In this document: positions 1-8,882 of the stretch, one piece after another
How the letters are laid out: every line of letters starts with the position of its first letter
Numbering within the stretch: the first letter of the stretch is position 1
From: Granulicatella seriolae
Lineage (GTDB): Bacteria > Bacillota > Bacilli > Lactobacillales > Aerococcaceae
NCBI RefSeq assembly: GCF_024543085.1
Contig: NZ_JANHNZ010000003.1
Coordinates: 62,001 to 126,000, forward strand
Length of the DNA stretch: 64,000 nucleotides
Reading direction: 5' to 3'
Position numbers and translations under genes: made by a program
The notes under the pieces: generated by a model
What the model saw: the letters and a program-made list of their open reading frames with translations, nothing else
Told to the model about the DNA's origin: nothing
Databases searched by the model: none

Positions 1-2082
1 CAGGCTAAAAATGGCTATTTTGAAGGTAAAGATAGCATTGTGACTTGGGCTTTGGGCCACTTAGTCACACTTGCTGAACCAGAGTTTTATGACCAAAAAT
101 ACAAGACCTGGAACTTAGACGACCTACCTATGTTACCAGATAAAATGAAGTTGACCGTTATGAAGCAGACGTCAAAACAATTCAATCAAGTCAAATCACT
201 CTTGCACCGCCAAGATGTGGGTGAGATTATTATAGCGACTGATGCAGGACGAGAAGGGGAGCTAGTGGCCCGTTGGATTATTGTACAGGCTAAAGTTAAT
301 AAACCTATGAAACGTTTGTGGATTTCTTCTGTTACCGATAAGGCCATTAAGGAAGGCTTTCAGAAGCTAAAACCTGCTGCTAAGTATTATTCTCTTTATG
401 AAGCAGCTCAAGCTCGTGCACAGGCGGATTGGTATGTTGGTCTAAATGTTACGAGAGCTCTAACTACCAAGTTTAACGCCTCGTTAAACAGTGGTCGTGT
501 TCAAACACCAGTTGTAGCTATGGTGGCAAAAAGAGAAGAAACCATACGAAATTTTAAAGAAAAGTCATTCTATGGTATCAAGTTAATCACTAAGTCAGGT
601 GACATCTTCATTTGGAAAGAGGGCAAAGGGATTGATCGCTTCAATCGTCAAGCGGTTCAGGAAAAACTAAAGACTTTAGAGGGCAAGCCTGCTAAAGTTA
701 GTCACCTGAATCAGTCCAAAAAACAGAAGAAGGCACCTTTATTGTTTGATCTAACGGAATTGCAGCGAGAAGCCTTCCAAAAATTTGGCTATAGTCCAAA
801 GGAAACCTTGAACATTTGTCAGAGCTTATATGAGAGCCACAAGGTTTTAACTTATCCTCGGACAGATTCCAGGTATTTAAGTTCGGATATGGCTGAGACT
901 ATAGGAGATCGCTTAAAAGCGGTTTTGACGAATGATTTTAAGGAATACCGCTACTTACTAAAACAGTCTGTTCCTAAGTCTAACAAGGCTATCTTTAATG
1001 ACCAAAAAGTTTCTGACCACCATGCTATCATACCGACAGAAGTGGCCATACCAAGATCTCGCTTGAGTCAAAAGGAATTGGCGATATACGACTTGGTTGT
1101 CAAACGATTTATCGCTGTATTTTTAGCCGATCAAATGGTGGAGGAAAGAGAGATAGAGCTGGTTGTTGCTGGTGAAACATTCACCCTTAAAAACCAAGTG
1201 ACCCTCCAAGTAGGTTGGACGGCAGTTTACGACAAAGGAGAAAAGGAGAGCAAAACTCTTTACCACTATAAGCTTGGTGAGCAGGTTTCAGTTGACCATC
1301 TCCAAGAAACAGTCGGCTCCACCAAGGCACCAGCATACTTCAACGAGGCAACTTTACTGTCTGCTATGGAAAATCCCACTGCTTTTATGCAAACGGAAGA
1401 TAAGTTACTCAAAGAGACTTTGAAAAAAACTGGAGGGCTAGGCACTGTAGCAACGCGAGCGGACATCATGGATAAACTATTTTCCTCCTTCCTATTGGAG
1501 AAAAAAGGGCAGGCCATAATGACGACCAGCAAAGGCAAGCAATTGCTTGACCTAGTACCCCAAGCCATGAAATCTCCCGAATTAACCAGTCAATGGGAAA
1601 TTCAACTTGGTCAGATTGAAGAAGGAAGCCTGTCCAAGGATGAATTCATCAAAAACATCAAACATTACACCAAGGACTTAGTTAGCGAAATTAAAAAAAG
1701 CCAAGAGAATTTCAAACACGATAACTTATCAGGTAAAAAATGCCCCGACTGTGGCAAAGCCTTGCTTGAAGTTAATGGTAAGAAAGGGAAACTTTTGGTT
1801 TGCCAAGACCGAGAGTGTGGCTACCGTAAGAATCTAGCTCGTATAACCAACTCTCCATGCCCACAATGTAGAAAGAAACTTAGTCTAGTTGGAGAGGGTG
1901 AGGGTCAATTATTTGTCTGCTCTTGTGGTTACCGAGAAAAATATAGTCATTTTATAGAACGGAAAAAAGGCAAATCTGGCGGTAAAGCAGACAAAAGAAG
2001 TGTTCAAAATTATCTAAAAAAACAGAATAAGGAAGAACCTATTAACAACGCTTTGTTTGAAGCCTTAAAAGATTTTAAATAA
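1..2082 (+). CDS. topB: DNA topoisomerase III (type IA), 5'-truncated by window edge
   Basis: Type IA topoisomerase that relaxes and decatenates DNA through a single-strand break. The reading frame is open from base 1, so about 35 N-terminal residues (start of the TOPRIM domain) lie outside the window. A GTG at 40 is internal, because the upstream codons (GYFEGKDSIVTWALGHL) already match the family. Seen: the TOPRIM acidic segment ATDAGREGELVARW, the catalytic tyrosine in YPRTDS (Tyr codon 853-855), and a C-terminal pair of Cys clusters (CPDCG...CGYRKN, then CPQC...CSCGYREK) typical of zinc-ribbon tails in Gram-positive TopB. It ends before a clear sigma-A promoter for the next operon, so it is probably not co-transcribed with it. 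Confidence 0.93.
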   Translation, partial: QAKNGYFEGKDSIVTWALGHLVTLAEPEFYDQKYKTWNLDDLPMLPDKMKLTVMKQTSKQFNQVKSLLHRQDVGEIIIATDAGREGELVARWIIVQAKVNKPMKRLWISSVTDKAIKEGFQKLKPAAKYYSLYEAAQARAQADWYVGLNVTRALTTKFNASLNSGRVQTPVVAMVAKREETIRNFKEKSFYGIKLITKSGDIFIWKEGKGIDRFNRQAVQEKLKTLEGKPAKVSHLNQSKKQKKAPLLFDLTELQREAFQKFGYSPKETLNICQSLYESHKVLTYPRTDSRYLSSDMAETIGDRLKAVLTNDFKEYRYLLKQSVPKSNKAIFNDQKVSDHHAIIPTEVAIPRSRLSQKELAIYDLVVKRFIAVFLADQMVEEREIELVVAGETFTLKNQVTLQVGWTAVYDKGEKESKTLYHYKLGEQVSVDHLQETVGSTKAPAYFNEATLLSAMENPTAFMQTEDKLLKETLKKTGGLGTVATRADIMDKLFSSFLLEKKGQAIMTTSKGKQLLDLVPQAMKSPELTSQWEIQLGQIEEGSLSKDEFIKNIKHYTKDLVSEIKKSQENFKHDNLSGKKCPDCGKALLEVNGKKGKLLVCQDRECGYRKNLARITNSPCPQCRKKLSLVGEGEGQLFVCSCGYREKYSHFIERKKGKSGGKADKRSVQNYLKKQNKEEPINNALFEALKDFK

Positions 2083-2108
2083 GAAATTAAAAAATAATGA
2101 GATTTTGC

Positions 2109-2137
2109 TTGATGTTAAGTTCACAATAAGGGATAAT
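2109..2137 (+). promoter_or_regulatory. sigma-A promoter of the oppA-like operon
   Basis: TTGATG (2109-2114) and GATAAT (2132-2137) are separated by exactly 17 bp. A strong AAGGAGAGG ribosome binding site follows just upstream of the ATG at 2181. The start of transcription would fall near 2144. Confidence 0.6.
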
Positions 2138-2180
2138 TAGGTTAGAAAGTATTTATTAAAAAAGAAGGAGAGGAAGAACT

Positions 2181-3812
2181 ATGCTTAATAGGCTTGTAAG
2201 ACGAGTTTTCCCACTACTATCAATACTTACTATCATTGTAATTATTGGTTGTAGCCCTAAGACAAGTACCTCTAACCAAGAGTCGACACAAGAAGTTACC
2301 TTATCCACTTCATCTGATATTCCTTCAATGAATATGACAGTAGCAACGGATTTGGTTTCCTTTAATGTCATGAATAATGTTTTCGAAGGCTTATACACAA
2401 AAGATAAGGATGGAAAAACGATACCGGCACTTGCCAGTAAAACAGATATCAGTAAAGATTTCTTGACCTATACCTTTCACTTAAGAAAAGATGCCAAATG
2501 GTCTAATGGGGATCCAGTGACTGCCAAAGATTTTGTTTTCTCATGGCGTAAAATGGTGGACCCAGCTGTTGCTTCAGGGTACGGCTATATGTATGATGGC
2601 TTAATCGCTAATGCAACAGAGATAATCAATAGTAAGCAAGACCTATCAACATTAGGCGTTGAAGCAGTGGATGATAATACACTCAAAGTAACTTTGACTC
2701 AACCAACGACCTATTTCTTGGACCTTTTATCCTTACCATTCTTTTTCCCTATGAATCAGACCTTTGTAGAAGCTCAAGGAGATGACTATGGGGCTAGCTC
2801 AGAGCATTTGGTCTACAACGGACCATTTCTTATGAAGGATTGGGATGCGGCTAAGGGTGGTTCTTGGATTCTAACCAAAAATCCTGACTATTACGACCAT
2901 GACAAGATTAAAGTAGACAAGGTTACTGTTAGGGTTATTGCGACAGAAACAACTAATGTTAACCTCTATGAAAATAAGCAATTAGACTATGTAGCCCTGT
3001 CTGGAGATTATATAGATCAGTACAAAGATAGAAAAGATTTTCACTCTAGATTGGAAAGTACCTCTAACTTTATTGAGCTAAACCACACCAATCCTATTTT
3101 GGCTAATCAAAATGTTCGCCAAGCCTTAACCCAATCCATTAATATGGCTAGCTATGCACAAGATATTATGAAGGACGGCTCTGTTCCAATCTATGGGTTT
3201 GTTCCAAGTGGTTTGGCTTATAACCCAAACACTAGCGAGGATTTCCGTAAAGAATCTGGTGATTTGACCTCATATAATCCAGAACAAGCCAAAGAAGCTT
3301 GGGCAATTGCTTTATCAGAGATGCAAACGGATAGTGTTACTTTGACCTTGACCACATCGGACACCGATAAGTCTAAAAAAGTAGCCGAATATATCCAGGA
3401 CCAGCTACAAACAACTTTGCCAGGTCTAACGATTATTGTGAAACCAGTTCCCTTTAAGGTAAAACAAACCAACATCCGCAGTGGTGACTTTGAGATGGCT
3501 ATGTCCAACTGGATAGCTGATTTTGCAGATCCAGTTAACTATGTGGAAAGGTTTCATTCAGGTATTACCCGTGGCAAATACAAATTTGATGATGTGGATG
3601 CCTTGCTTGACCAAGCAAAAGCTGCATATGGAGACCCTATAAAACGCTGGGAACTATTAGTTAAGGCGGAACAAGTAGCAATTGGGCAACATTATGTACA
3701 GATTCCACTTTATCAGACGGCGACCGCATATCTGCTAAATCCAAACGTTCATGACATCTATTTACCAGTATTTGGAAGCGAAAATTATCGTTATATTACC
3801 ATTAGTCAGTAA
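2181..3812 (+). CDS. Oligopeptide ABC transporter substrate-binding lipoprotein (OppA family)
   Basis: Family 5 extracellular solute-binding protein, 543 aa, the usual OppA length. A signal peptide ends in a lipobox (IIGC, Cys24), so the protein should be lipid-anchored on the outer face of the membrane. The peptide-binding fold is recognisable by segments such as AKDFVFSWRKMVDP, SLPFFFPMNQTFV and ANQNVRQALTQSIN. No permease or ATPase gene is nearby, so it probably works with an Opp system encoded elsewhere. The next three genes encode an NlpC/P60 endopeptidase, a dipeptidase and a serine hydrolase. By analogy with the ykf genes of Bacillus, I infer that the ligand is a cell-wall peptide. OppA-family specificity cannot be read from sequence alone. 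Confidence 0.85.
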   Translation: MLNRLVRRVFPLLSILTIIVIIGCSPKTSTSNQESTQEVTLSTSSDIPSMNMTVATDLVSFNVMNNVFEGLYTKDKDGKTIPALASKTDISKDFLTYTFHLRKDAKWSNGDPVTAKDFVFSWRKMVDPAVASGYGYMYDGLIANATEIINSKQDLSTLGVEAVDDNTLKVTLTQPTTYFLDLLSLPFFFPMNQTFVEAQGDDYGASSEHLVYNGPFLMKDWDAAKGGSWILTKNPDYYDHDKIKVDKVTVRVIATETTNVNLYENKQLDYVALSGDYIDQYKDRKDFHSRLESTSNFIELNHTNPILANQNVRQALTQSINMASYAQDIMKDGSVPIYGFVPSGLAYNPNTSEDFRKESGDLTSYNPEQAKEAWAIALSEMQTDSVTLTLTTSDTDKSKKVAEYIQDQLQTTLPGLTIIVKPVPFKVKQTNIRSGDFEMAMSNWIADFADPVNYVERFHSGITRGKYKFDDVDALLDQAKAAYGDPIKRWELLVKAEQVAIGQHYVQIPLYQTATAYLLNPNVHDIYLPVFGSENYRYITISQ

Positions 3813-3853
3813 AGGACATATCTTGTTGGCTTTTGGAAATTACAGGAGGCAAT

Positions 3854-4810
3854 ATGATAAAAGTAGTCCAATCAACCACTAGTTTTTTATTTACGAACCC
3901 AGACGAGCATCCCATCAAGTCAGCATTATACGAACAAGATTATCAAAAAAAGTACTACAAATTGAGCCATCAACAGGTCATGGAACTATATGATGATTTG
4001 TTGGTGGATTCGGAGGCTCTGTTTGGTGAGCGAGTTGAGGTTCTAGAAGAAAAGGGCATCTATTCAAAAGTGGCGCTTTGCAATCAAGGCCAGCCCAACA
4101 GTAGTTATGCAAGTCTAGGTTATATCGGCTGGATGTTTACTAGGGATTTGGCTGAAGATCATGAAGAAAAGCCTTCAGATCAATATCTGGTTATAACCGA
4201 CAAATCTGCCTATGGGGAAATTTATTCCATGGGCAGTAGTGCTTTTGAGAGCCAAGGTCTTGTAGATATTCAGCTATCCATTGGAGTCGTTTTGGCGATA
4301 GTTGGTCAAGATGAGAAGAATTATATGGTTGCTTCACCACTTGGTAGCTTAACCATTTCTAAGCGGTTTACGAGGGTTTTAAATGGAAATCTACATTATG
4401 AAGATAGACGGCATATCGTGGACTTAGCTAAGACATTTCTAGATTTACCTTATGTTTGGGCTGGGATTTCTACTGTAGGTTTTGACTGTAGTGGTTTTAT
4501 GCTGACTTTGTATCGTACCTTTAATATTTGGCTGAATCGTGATGCTCAATTTCAAGCACTTCAAGGAACAGTGGTCTCTATAGAAGATGCCCAAGAAGGC
4601 GACCTCTTATTTTTCGCTTATCTTGAAGGGGATGAGAAAGGTTTTATTCATCATGTGGGCATGTATCTGGGCGATTATCATATGATTCATTCGCAAACAC
4701 CAGGCTCAAAGGTTCAAATAGATGACATTCGTGGCACCAAATATGAAAGGGAATTAATTACCATTCGTAGTTTTTTACCAAACGCAAGTGATGTGAAGGG
4801 AAGTAAGTAA
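3854..4810 (+). CDS. NlpC/P60 endopeptidase with SH3b-like N-terminus (YkfC-like)
   Basis: Cysteine peptidase of the NlpC/P60 family, 318 aa from the ATG at 3854. That ATG has AGGAGG at 3844-3849, whereas the in-frame TTG at 3833 has no site. The C-terminal catalytic domain has YVWAGISTVGFDCSGF (Cys212), HHVGMYLG (catalytic His near 267) and MIHSQTPGS. The first 180 residues fit the SH3b-like domains of YkfC, including GWMFTRDLA. There is no signal peptide, so it acts in the cytosol, as YkfC does when cleaving the gamma-D-Glu to diamino acid bond of imported muropeptides. It lies 41 bp after the OppA-like gene and is followed at once by the dipeptidase. The exact peptide is inferred. Confidence 0.85.
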   Translation: MIKVVQSTTSFLFTNPDEHPIKSALYEQDYQKKYYKLSHQQVMELYDDLLVDSEALFGERVEVLEEKGIYSKVALCNQGQPNSSYASLGYIGWMFTRDLAEDHEEKPSDQYLVITDKSAYGEIYSMGSSAFESQGLVDIQLSIGVVLAIVGQDEKNYMVASPLGSLTISKRFTRVLNGNLHYEDRRHIVDLAKTFLDLPYVWAGISTVGFDCSGFMLTLYRTFNIWLNRDAQFQALQGTVVSIEDAQEGDLLFFAYLEGDEKGFIHHVGMYLGDYHMIHSQTPGSKVQIDDIRGTKYERELITIRSFLPNASDVKGSK

Positions 4811-4811
4811 A

Positions 4812-5783
4812 TTGAAAATACCCGCAATTGATTTTCATTGTGATACCTTATTAAAGGCTTTTGAAGAAAATCAGCCTGACCTATATCAAAACAATTACCA
4901 ACTGGATTGGAAAAGTCTATTAGTCAATCAGGCCAAGGCACAATTTATGGCGATTTTTCTTTTGCCTCTTGAAGAAATGCAGTCTTATGGGATTAGTGAT
5001 GATGAGTATGTTCAATCCTTAATGGCTATTTATCAGGAAAATGTAAGCAAGTATGCCTCGTTTTTGAAACATTGCAATAATTATGAGGATTATCTTGAAG
5101 CACAGGCTAGTGGTAAACTTGCAACATTCTTGACCCTAGAGGATGGTCGCAGCATTCAAGGAGATATGTCAAAGTTGGAGGATTATTATGAAAAGGGCGT
5201 TCGTTTAATTACCTTGACATGGAATCATGAAAACTGTATAGGTTATCCCAATAGTAGCCAGGCTAATCTCATGTCTAAAGGCTTGAAAAAGTTTGGTTTT
5301 GATGTCATAGAGCGGATGCAAGAGCTGGGTATGATGGTGGACGTCTCACATTTATCAGATGGAGGTTTCTGGGATGTCATTGAACATCATAAATCACCAA
5401 TCTTGGCTTCTCATTCTAATTGTCGTAGTTTGGTCAATCATCCTAGAAATTTGACCGACCCTATGATTAAGGCCATCGCTGAAAAAGGCGGTGTTGTTGG
5501 CTTAAATTTTGCACCAACCTTTCTTGACAGTACTATGGCCCATCCTTATGGTAGCGTCGAAAAAATGAGCGCTCATGTCAGACATTTGATAAAGGTTGGG
5601 GGAGAAGATATTGTTGCTCTAGGGAGTGACTTTGATGGTATTTCTGGTAAACATGAAATTAAAGATGCCAGCATGTTAAATCTATTGTCTCAGCAATTAA
5701 AAAAAGATGGCTTAACGAACCGACAGATGGATAAGTTTCATTTTCAAAATGCACAAGGCTTTTTAAAACATATTATGAACTAG
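4812..5783 (+). CDS. Membrane dipeptidase family (peptidase M19) zinc dipeptidase
   Basis: Zinc dipeptidase of the M19 (renal dipeptidase) family, 323 aa. It starts with TTG, 1 bp after the previous stop, with AAGGGA about 9 bp upstream. Family marks in order: DFHCDTLL (His9, Asp11 metal ligands), TLEDGRSI, LTWNHENCIGYP, DVSHLSDGGFWDV, SHSNCRSL and GSDFDGI. No signal peptide is seen. Microbial M19 enzymes commonly accept L-D dipeptides. Placed next to a YkfC-like enzyme, the gene could cleave L-Ala-D-Glu directly and take the place of the epimerase route (YkfB), which is absent here. That role is inferred; the family assignment is firm. Confidence 0.88.
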   Translation: MKIPAIDFHCDTLLKAFEENQPDLYQNNYQLDWKSLLVNQAKAQFMAIFLLPLEEMQSYGISDDEYVQSLMAIYQENVSKYASFLKHCNNYEDYLEAQASGKLATFLTLEDGRSIQGDMSKLEDYYEKGVRLITLTWNHENCIGYPNSSQANLMSKGLKKFGFDVIERMQELGMMVDVSHLSDGGFWDVIEHHKSPILASHSNCRSLVNHPRNLTDPMIKAIAEKGGVVGLNFAPTFLDSTMAHPYGSVEKMSAHVRHLIKVGGEDIVALGSDFDGISGKHEIKDASMLNLLSQQLKKDGLTNRQMDKFHFQNAQGFLKHIMN

Positions 5784-5794
5784 GAGGATACAAA

Positions 5795-6610
5795 ATGGAT
5801 AAGGTAAGACTTATTTCTGTCTTGGAAGAGCAGCTTAAAGCAGCGCCATTTGAGGTTGCGGTTGCGATGGATTTTAGTCCATCAGATAATGAGCCGTTCT
5901 TTGTCCAAAAGAATCGTCAATTTCATTCTGCCAGTATGTTGAAACTCTTTATCGTGGGAACTTGTTTTCAAGAGATTGAAGCTGGACGCTTGAGTTTAAG
6001 CCAACAGATTCCTATACCAAGTCATCGAGTCGGTGGTGGTGGCCCAATGGAATGGATGCCTAGTATAAGGAAGCTAAGCCTAGAAGAACTATTAGCCCTG
6101 ACGATTGTTTATAGTGACAATGATACAAGTAATTACTTGATTGATTTACTAGGCATAAAAACCATTCAAAAATGGATTGATGCGCATGGGTTTGGGCAAA
6201 CACGAATAGAGAGAAAGTTTATGGATTATGTGGCACGTGATTCTGGGCTACATAACTACACAAGTGTTGGAGATTGCTATCGCTTTTTTAAGTTGTTAGC
6301 TAAGGGAGAGCTTGCATCAAAAGAGTCTAATCAAAAGATGATGCATTTCCTGCTAAATCAAGCTAATAATGGTAAAATTCCTCGCTTTTTGAACCCATCT
6401 ATATTATTTGCTCATAAAACTGGCGAGATGGATGGCATCGAACATGATGGTGGGATTCTAATAAAAGATGACAAGCAATTAGTTTTTTGTGTTTTGACTC
6501 ATGGAGAATGCCATAGTAATCAACTGATTAACTGGATTAGTGACTTTAGTCGAACTTATTTTGACATGGTGGTCTATGAGGAATTAGGACTAGATAAAGA
6601 GTCTGTATGA
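5795..6610 (+). CDS. Cytosolic serine hydrolase, class A beta-lactamase fold
   Basis: Protein of 271 aa with the three active-site motifs of the penicillin-recognising class A fold: Ser47-x-x-Lys50 (SMLK), Ser107-Asp108-Asn109 and Lys208-Thr-Gly210. There is no signal peptide or lipobox, so unlike true secreted beta-lactamases it should stay in the cytosol. In the omega-loop region (RIERKFMDYVARDSG, 138-151) the general-base Glu expected from Glu166 of true beta-lactamases is not recognisable. This argues against antibiotic resistance and for a peptidase or amidase role. It starts 12 bp after the dipeptidase with an AGGAGG site and ends the operon. A role on D-amino acid peptides from the wall is inferred. 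Confidence 0.75.
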   Translation: MDKVRLISVLEEQLKAAPFEVAVAMDFSPSDNEPFFVQKNRQFHSASMLKLFIVGTCFQEIEAGRLSLSQQIPIPSHRVGGGGPMEWMPSIRKLSLEELLALTIVYSDNDTSNYLIDLLGIKTIQKWIDAHGFGQTRIERKFMDYVARDSGLHNYTSVGDCYRFFKLLAKGELASKESNQKMMHFLLNQANNGKIPRFLNPSILFAHKTGEMDGIEHDGGILIKDDKQLVFCVLTHGECHSNQLINWISDFSRTYFDMVVYEELGLDKESV

Positions 6611-6619
6611 AAATAAAAT

Positions 6620-7030
6620 AAAAGAGTTCCCGAGAAACATATCAGAAATCAGAACGGTGGCACCGCCGAAAGCCTTGGTCTTTCGGCTTAGCTGTCTACG
6701 TGACTGGAAAGGTGCTGGGCAAAAACTCCATAATGATTAATATTTATATTTAAATCACAAAAGAGTTTGGCGAAAATCTTACCAGAAATGAGAACGGTGC
6801 ATCGCCGTGAGCCGAGGTCTCACTGGCTTAACTGTCTACGTGGCTGTAATCGGCTAAAGCCGAAACATCCACTGTGCGTCAGCTATGCTTTACACCGTTA
6901 TTTCTGGTAAGATTTTCGCCAAACTCTTTTGTTTAAATAGCAGCAAGGACTTTTTGCCCAGCCCCAACAGTCACTGTGCGTCAGCTATGCTTTACATCGT
7001 TATTCTGATATGTTTCTCGGGAACTCTTTT
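6620..7030 (+). repeat. Intergenic palindromic element, copy 1 (interrupted by a nested copy)
   Basis: Left arm 6620-6649 and right arm 7002-7030 are reverse complements over about 29 bp, apart from one missing T on the right. Inside is the conserved core shared with the copies at 9750, 23660, 26091, 29261 and 48716. The core's second arm is split at 6706/6968 by another copy of the same element. A partial outer repeat half (CTTTTGCCCAACACCAAC) follows at about 7062-7079, without a left partner. The copy lies between the convergent 5795-6610 gene and zwf. Confidence 0.85.
6707..6967 (+). repeat. Intergenic palindromic element, copy 2, nested inside copy 1
   Basis: A complete unit. Its outer inverted repeat is 6711-6729 against 6947-6965 (17 of 19 pairs, GGGGCTGGGCAAAAAGTCC type). 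An AT-rich spacer follows, then a 31-bp perfect stem (6759-6789 against 6900-6930) enclosing the conserved core. It interrupts the loop of the second arm of copy 1, whose flanks TGACTG (6701-6706) and CAGTCAC (6968-6974) are paired in the uninterrupted copies. The nesting therefore defines the element ends. Confidence 0.85.
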
Positions 7031-7121
7031 AGGGCTTAAAAATGTATGCTATTCTTTAGTAACTTTTGCCCAACACCAACTCGATTACTTTGAGGAGTTT
7101 TTTTAAAACATGTCATTCAAT

Positions 7122-7168
7122 AAAAAAGAGCCAATACTTGTATAACGGCAAGTGAAAGGCTCTTTTTT
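7122..7168. terminator. Bidirectional rho-independent terminator (zwf and upstream region)
   Basis: AAAAAAGAGCC (7122-7132) pairs with GGCTCTTTTTT (7158-7168). The symmetry gives a U-run on either strand. It sits 5 bp beyond the zwf stop codon, so its main role is to end zwf transcription on the minus strand. Confidence 0.8.
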
Positions 7169-7172
7169 ATGT

Positions 7173-8627
7173 TTAAATCCAAGTATGTCCTTGTGATGTT
7201 AGTAGGTCATAGCTGGCTTGTGGTCCCATTTGACCGGATGCGTAGTTAGGAAATTCGCAGGCTGGTTTAGCGTCCCAAGCTTGACGAATGCGGTCAACAT
7301 ATTGCCATGATGCTGCGACTTCTTCCCAGTGTGTAAAGTTGGTCATGTCACCTGTCATACAGTCCAGAATTAAGCGTTCATATGCTTCTGGACTGCTTAG
7401 GGCAAAGTTTTTATCGAAGATTTTTTCGAGATGACTAGATTGCAATTCAAAACTTTGGCCGACTGCCTTAGAATTGATGATAAAACAAAAGCCTTCTTTA
7501 GGTGTGATATGAATTGAGATACGGTTAGCAGACACATCATGCTTTGCTACTTGAGAAAAAAGGGTCGATTCAGCTGGCTTAAATTCCACATGAATCACTG
7601 TTTTCTTACAGCCCATGCTCTTACCAGTTCGAATGTAGAATGGTACGCCAGCCCAACGTTCATTAGCGATTTCAATCCGTCCAGCAACAAAGGTTTCCAT
7701 ATCGGAATGGTCATCTACATTAGCATCTTGACGGTAGCCTTCTTCCTTGCCATCTTCGGAAGGACCGTATTGACCTCGAATAAAAGTTTGACTAATCTCT
7801 TCGAGTCCTTCTTGCTTGAGTGATTTAAGAACATCTATTTTTTTCTGTCTAACATCAGCAAATGACGTAGGTGGCTCCATGGCTACAAGGGCAAGGATTT
7901 GTAGGATATGATTTTGTACCATATCTCTTAAAGCACCACTTTTTTCATAATAACCACCACGTTCTTCAACACCAACTTCCTCAGCTAGAGTAATTTGAAC
8001 ATTGGAAATGTATTCTTTTGACCATAAGGCCTCAAAGACCCGGTTGGCAAACCTTACCGCAGAGATGTTTTGAATCATCTCTTTACCCAAGTAGTGGTCG
8101 ATACGGTAGATCTGGTCTTCATCAAAGGAGAGACGTAACTGTTCATTTAATGCAGAAGCAGATTGATAATCTCGACCAAATGGTTTTTCAATAATCAAGC
8201 GATTGTAGCCATTAGTGGTTAGTAGTTCTTCGTCTTTTAAGTGCTGTGTAATGGTGCCGAAGAAGTCGGGCGCCATGGCCAGGTAAAAAATACGATTACC
8301 ATCTAAGCTGTATTCCTTGTCTAAAGACTTGGACAGTTCTTTCAGGTAAACATAGTGTTGCGTGTCATTGACATTGTGAGGCAGGTAGTAGAAATGAGAA
8401 GCAAAGGCTTCAGCATCCTGAGGTGAATCGATTAGAGATGCCACTGATTCTAAAACGACAGAACGGAAAAAATTGTCATCCCATTCTCTTCTAGCTGTCC
8501 CAATAACTGCAAAATGGTCTTTTAAATATCCTTTTTTATAAAGTCGGAAAAGTGCTGGATACAACTTGCGTTTTGCTAAATCTCCTGTAGCACCAAATAG
8601 GGTAATTAAGGTATGATGCTCTTCCAT
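7173..8627 (-). CDS. zwf: Glucose-6-phosphate 1-dehydrogenase
   Basis: First enzyme of the oxidative pentose phosphate pathway: oxidises glucose 6-phosphate to 6-phosphogluconolactone and makes NADPH. It is 484 aa, the normal length. The dinucleotide-binding loop GATGDLAKRK is near residue 12. The substrate and catalytic motif RIDHYLGKE contains Asp177 and His178. The start ATG (8625-8627 on the complement) has AGGAGG directly upstream. A TATAAT lies on the complement at 8692-8697 as a possible -10, but no clear -35 is seen. It is transcribed alone, convergent with the 2181-6610 operon, and closed by the terminator at 7122-7168. Confidence 0.97.
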   Translation of the reverse strand: MEEHHTLITLFGATGDLAKRKLYPALFRLYKKGYLKDHFAVIGTARREWDDNFFRSVVLESVASLIDSPQDAEAFASHFYYLPHNVNDTQHYVYLKELSKSLDKEYSLDGNRIFYLAMAPDFFGTITQHLKDEELLTTNGYNRLIIEKPFGRDYQSASALNEQLRLSFDEDQIYRIDHYLGKEMIQNISAVRFANRVFEALWSKEYISNVQITLAEEVGVEERGGYYEKSGALRDMVQNHILQILALVAMEPPTSFADVRQKKIDVLKSLKQEGLEEISQTFIRGQYGPSEDGKEEGYRQDANVDDHSDMETFVAGRIEIANERWAGVPFYIRTGKSMGCKKTVIHVEFKPAESTLFSQVAKHDVSANRISIHITPKEGFCFIINSKAVGQSFELQSSHLEKIFDKNFALSSPEAYERLILDCMTGDMTNFTHWEEVAASWQYVDRIRQAWDAKPACEFPNYASGQMGPQASYDLLTSQGHTWI

Positions 8628-8882
8628 AGTATTCCTCCTTAAACTAAATCATTCAATCAGAAAATTTACGATAGACTTGTCACATAAATTAATTATAGCT
8701 TTATCAGCTATCATGAGACAGATTCTATCTGTAAAAATTTCTATCTCATTTAGTTTAATTTAATCAAAGTGAAATGTCTATGTAAAAGTTCTGGTCTCAA
8801 GAGAAAAGTAGGATAAATTTTAATAAGTCTTTTTAAAATATTGCTATTTATATTCTACTGCATTAGACTATTAGGTAAGGAG

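Noticed and set aside
40-42. GTG at 40 as the start of topB
   Set aside because: The frame is open upstream to base 1 and those codons match the conserved family sequence, so the gene begins outside the window.
1266-1568. Minus-strand 100-codon open frame inside topB
   Set aside because: Antisense shadow of a well-conserved enzyme, with no ribosome site or recognisable product.
5795-6610. Antibiotic-resistance beta-lactamase
   Set aside because: No export signal and no recognisable omega-loop general base; operon context points to wall-peptide metabolism.
6885-7106. Plus-strand open frame of 73 codons in the 3' part of element copies 1 and 2
   Set aside because: It runs through the palindromic element, has no ribosome site, and similar chance frames occur in other copies (for example 34216-34419 and 48599-48805).
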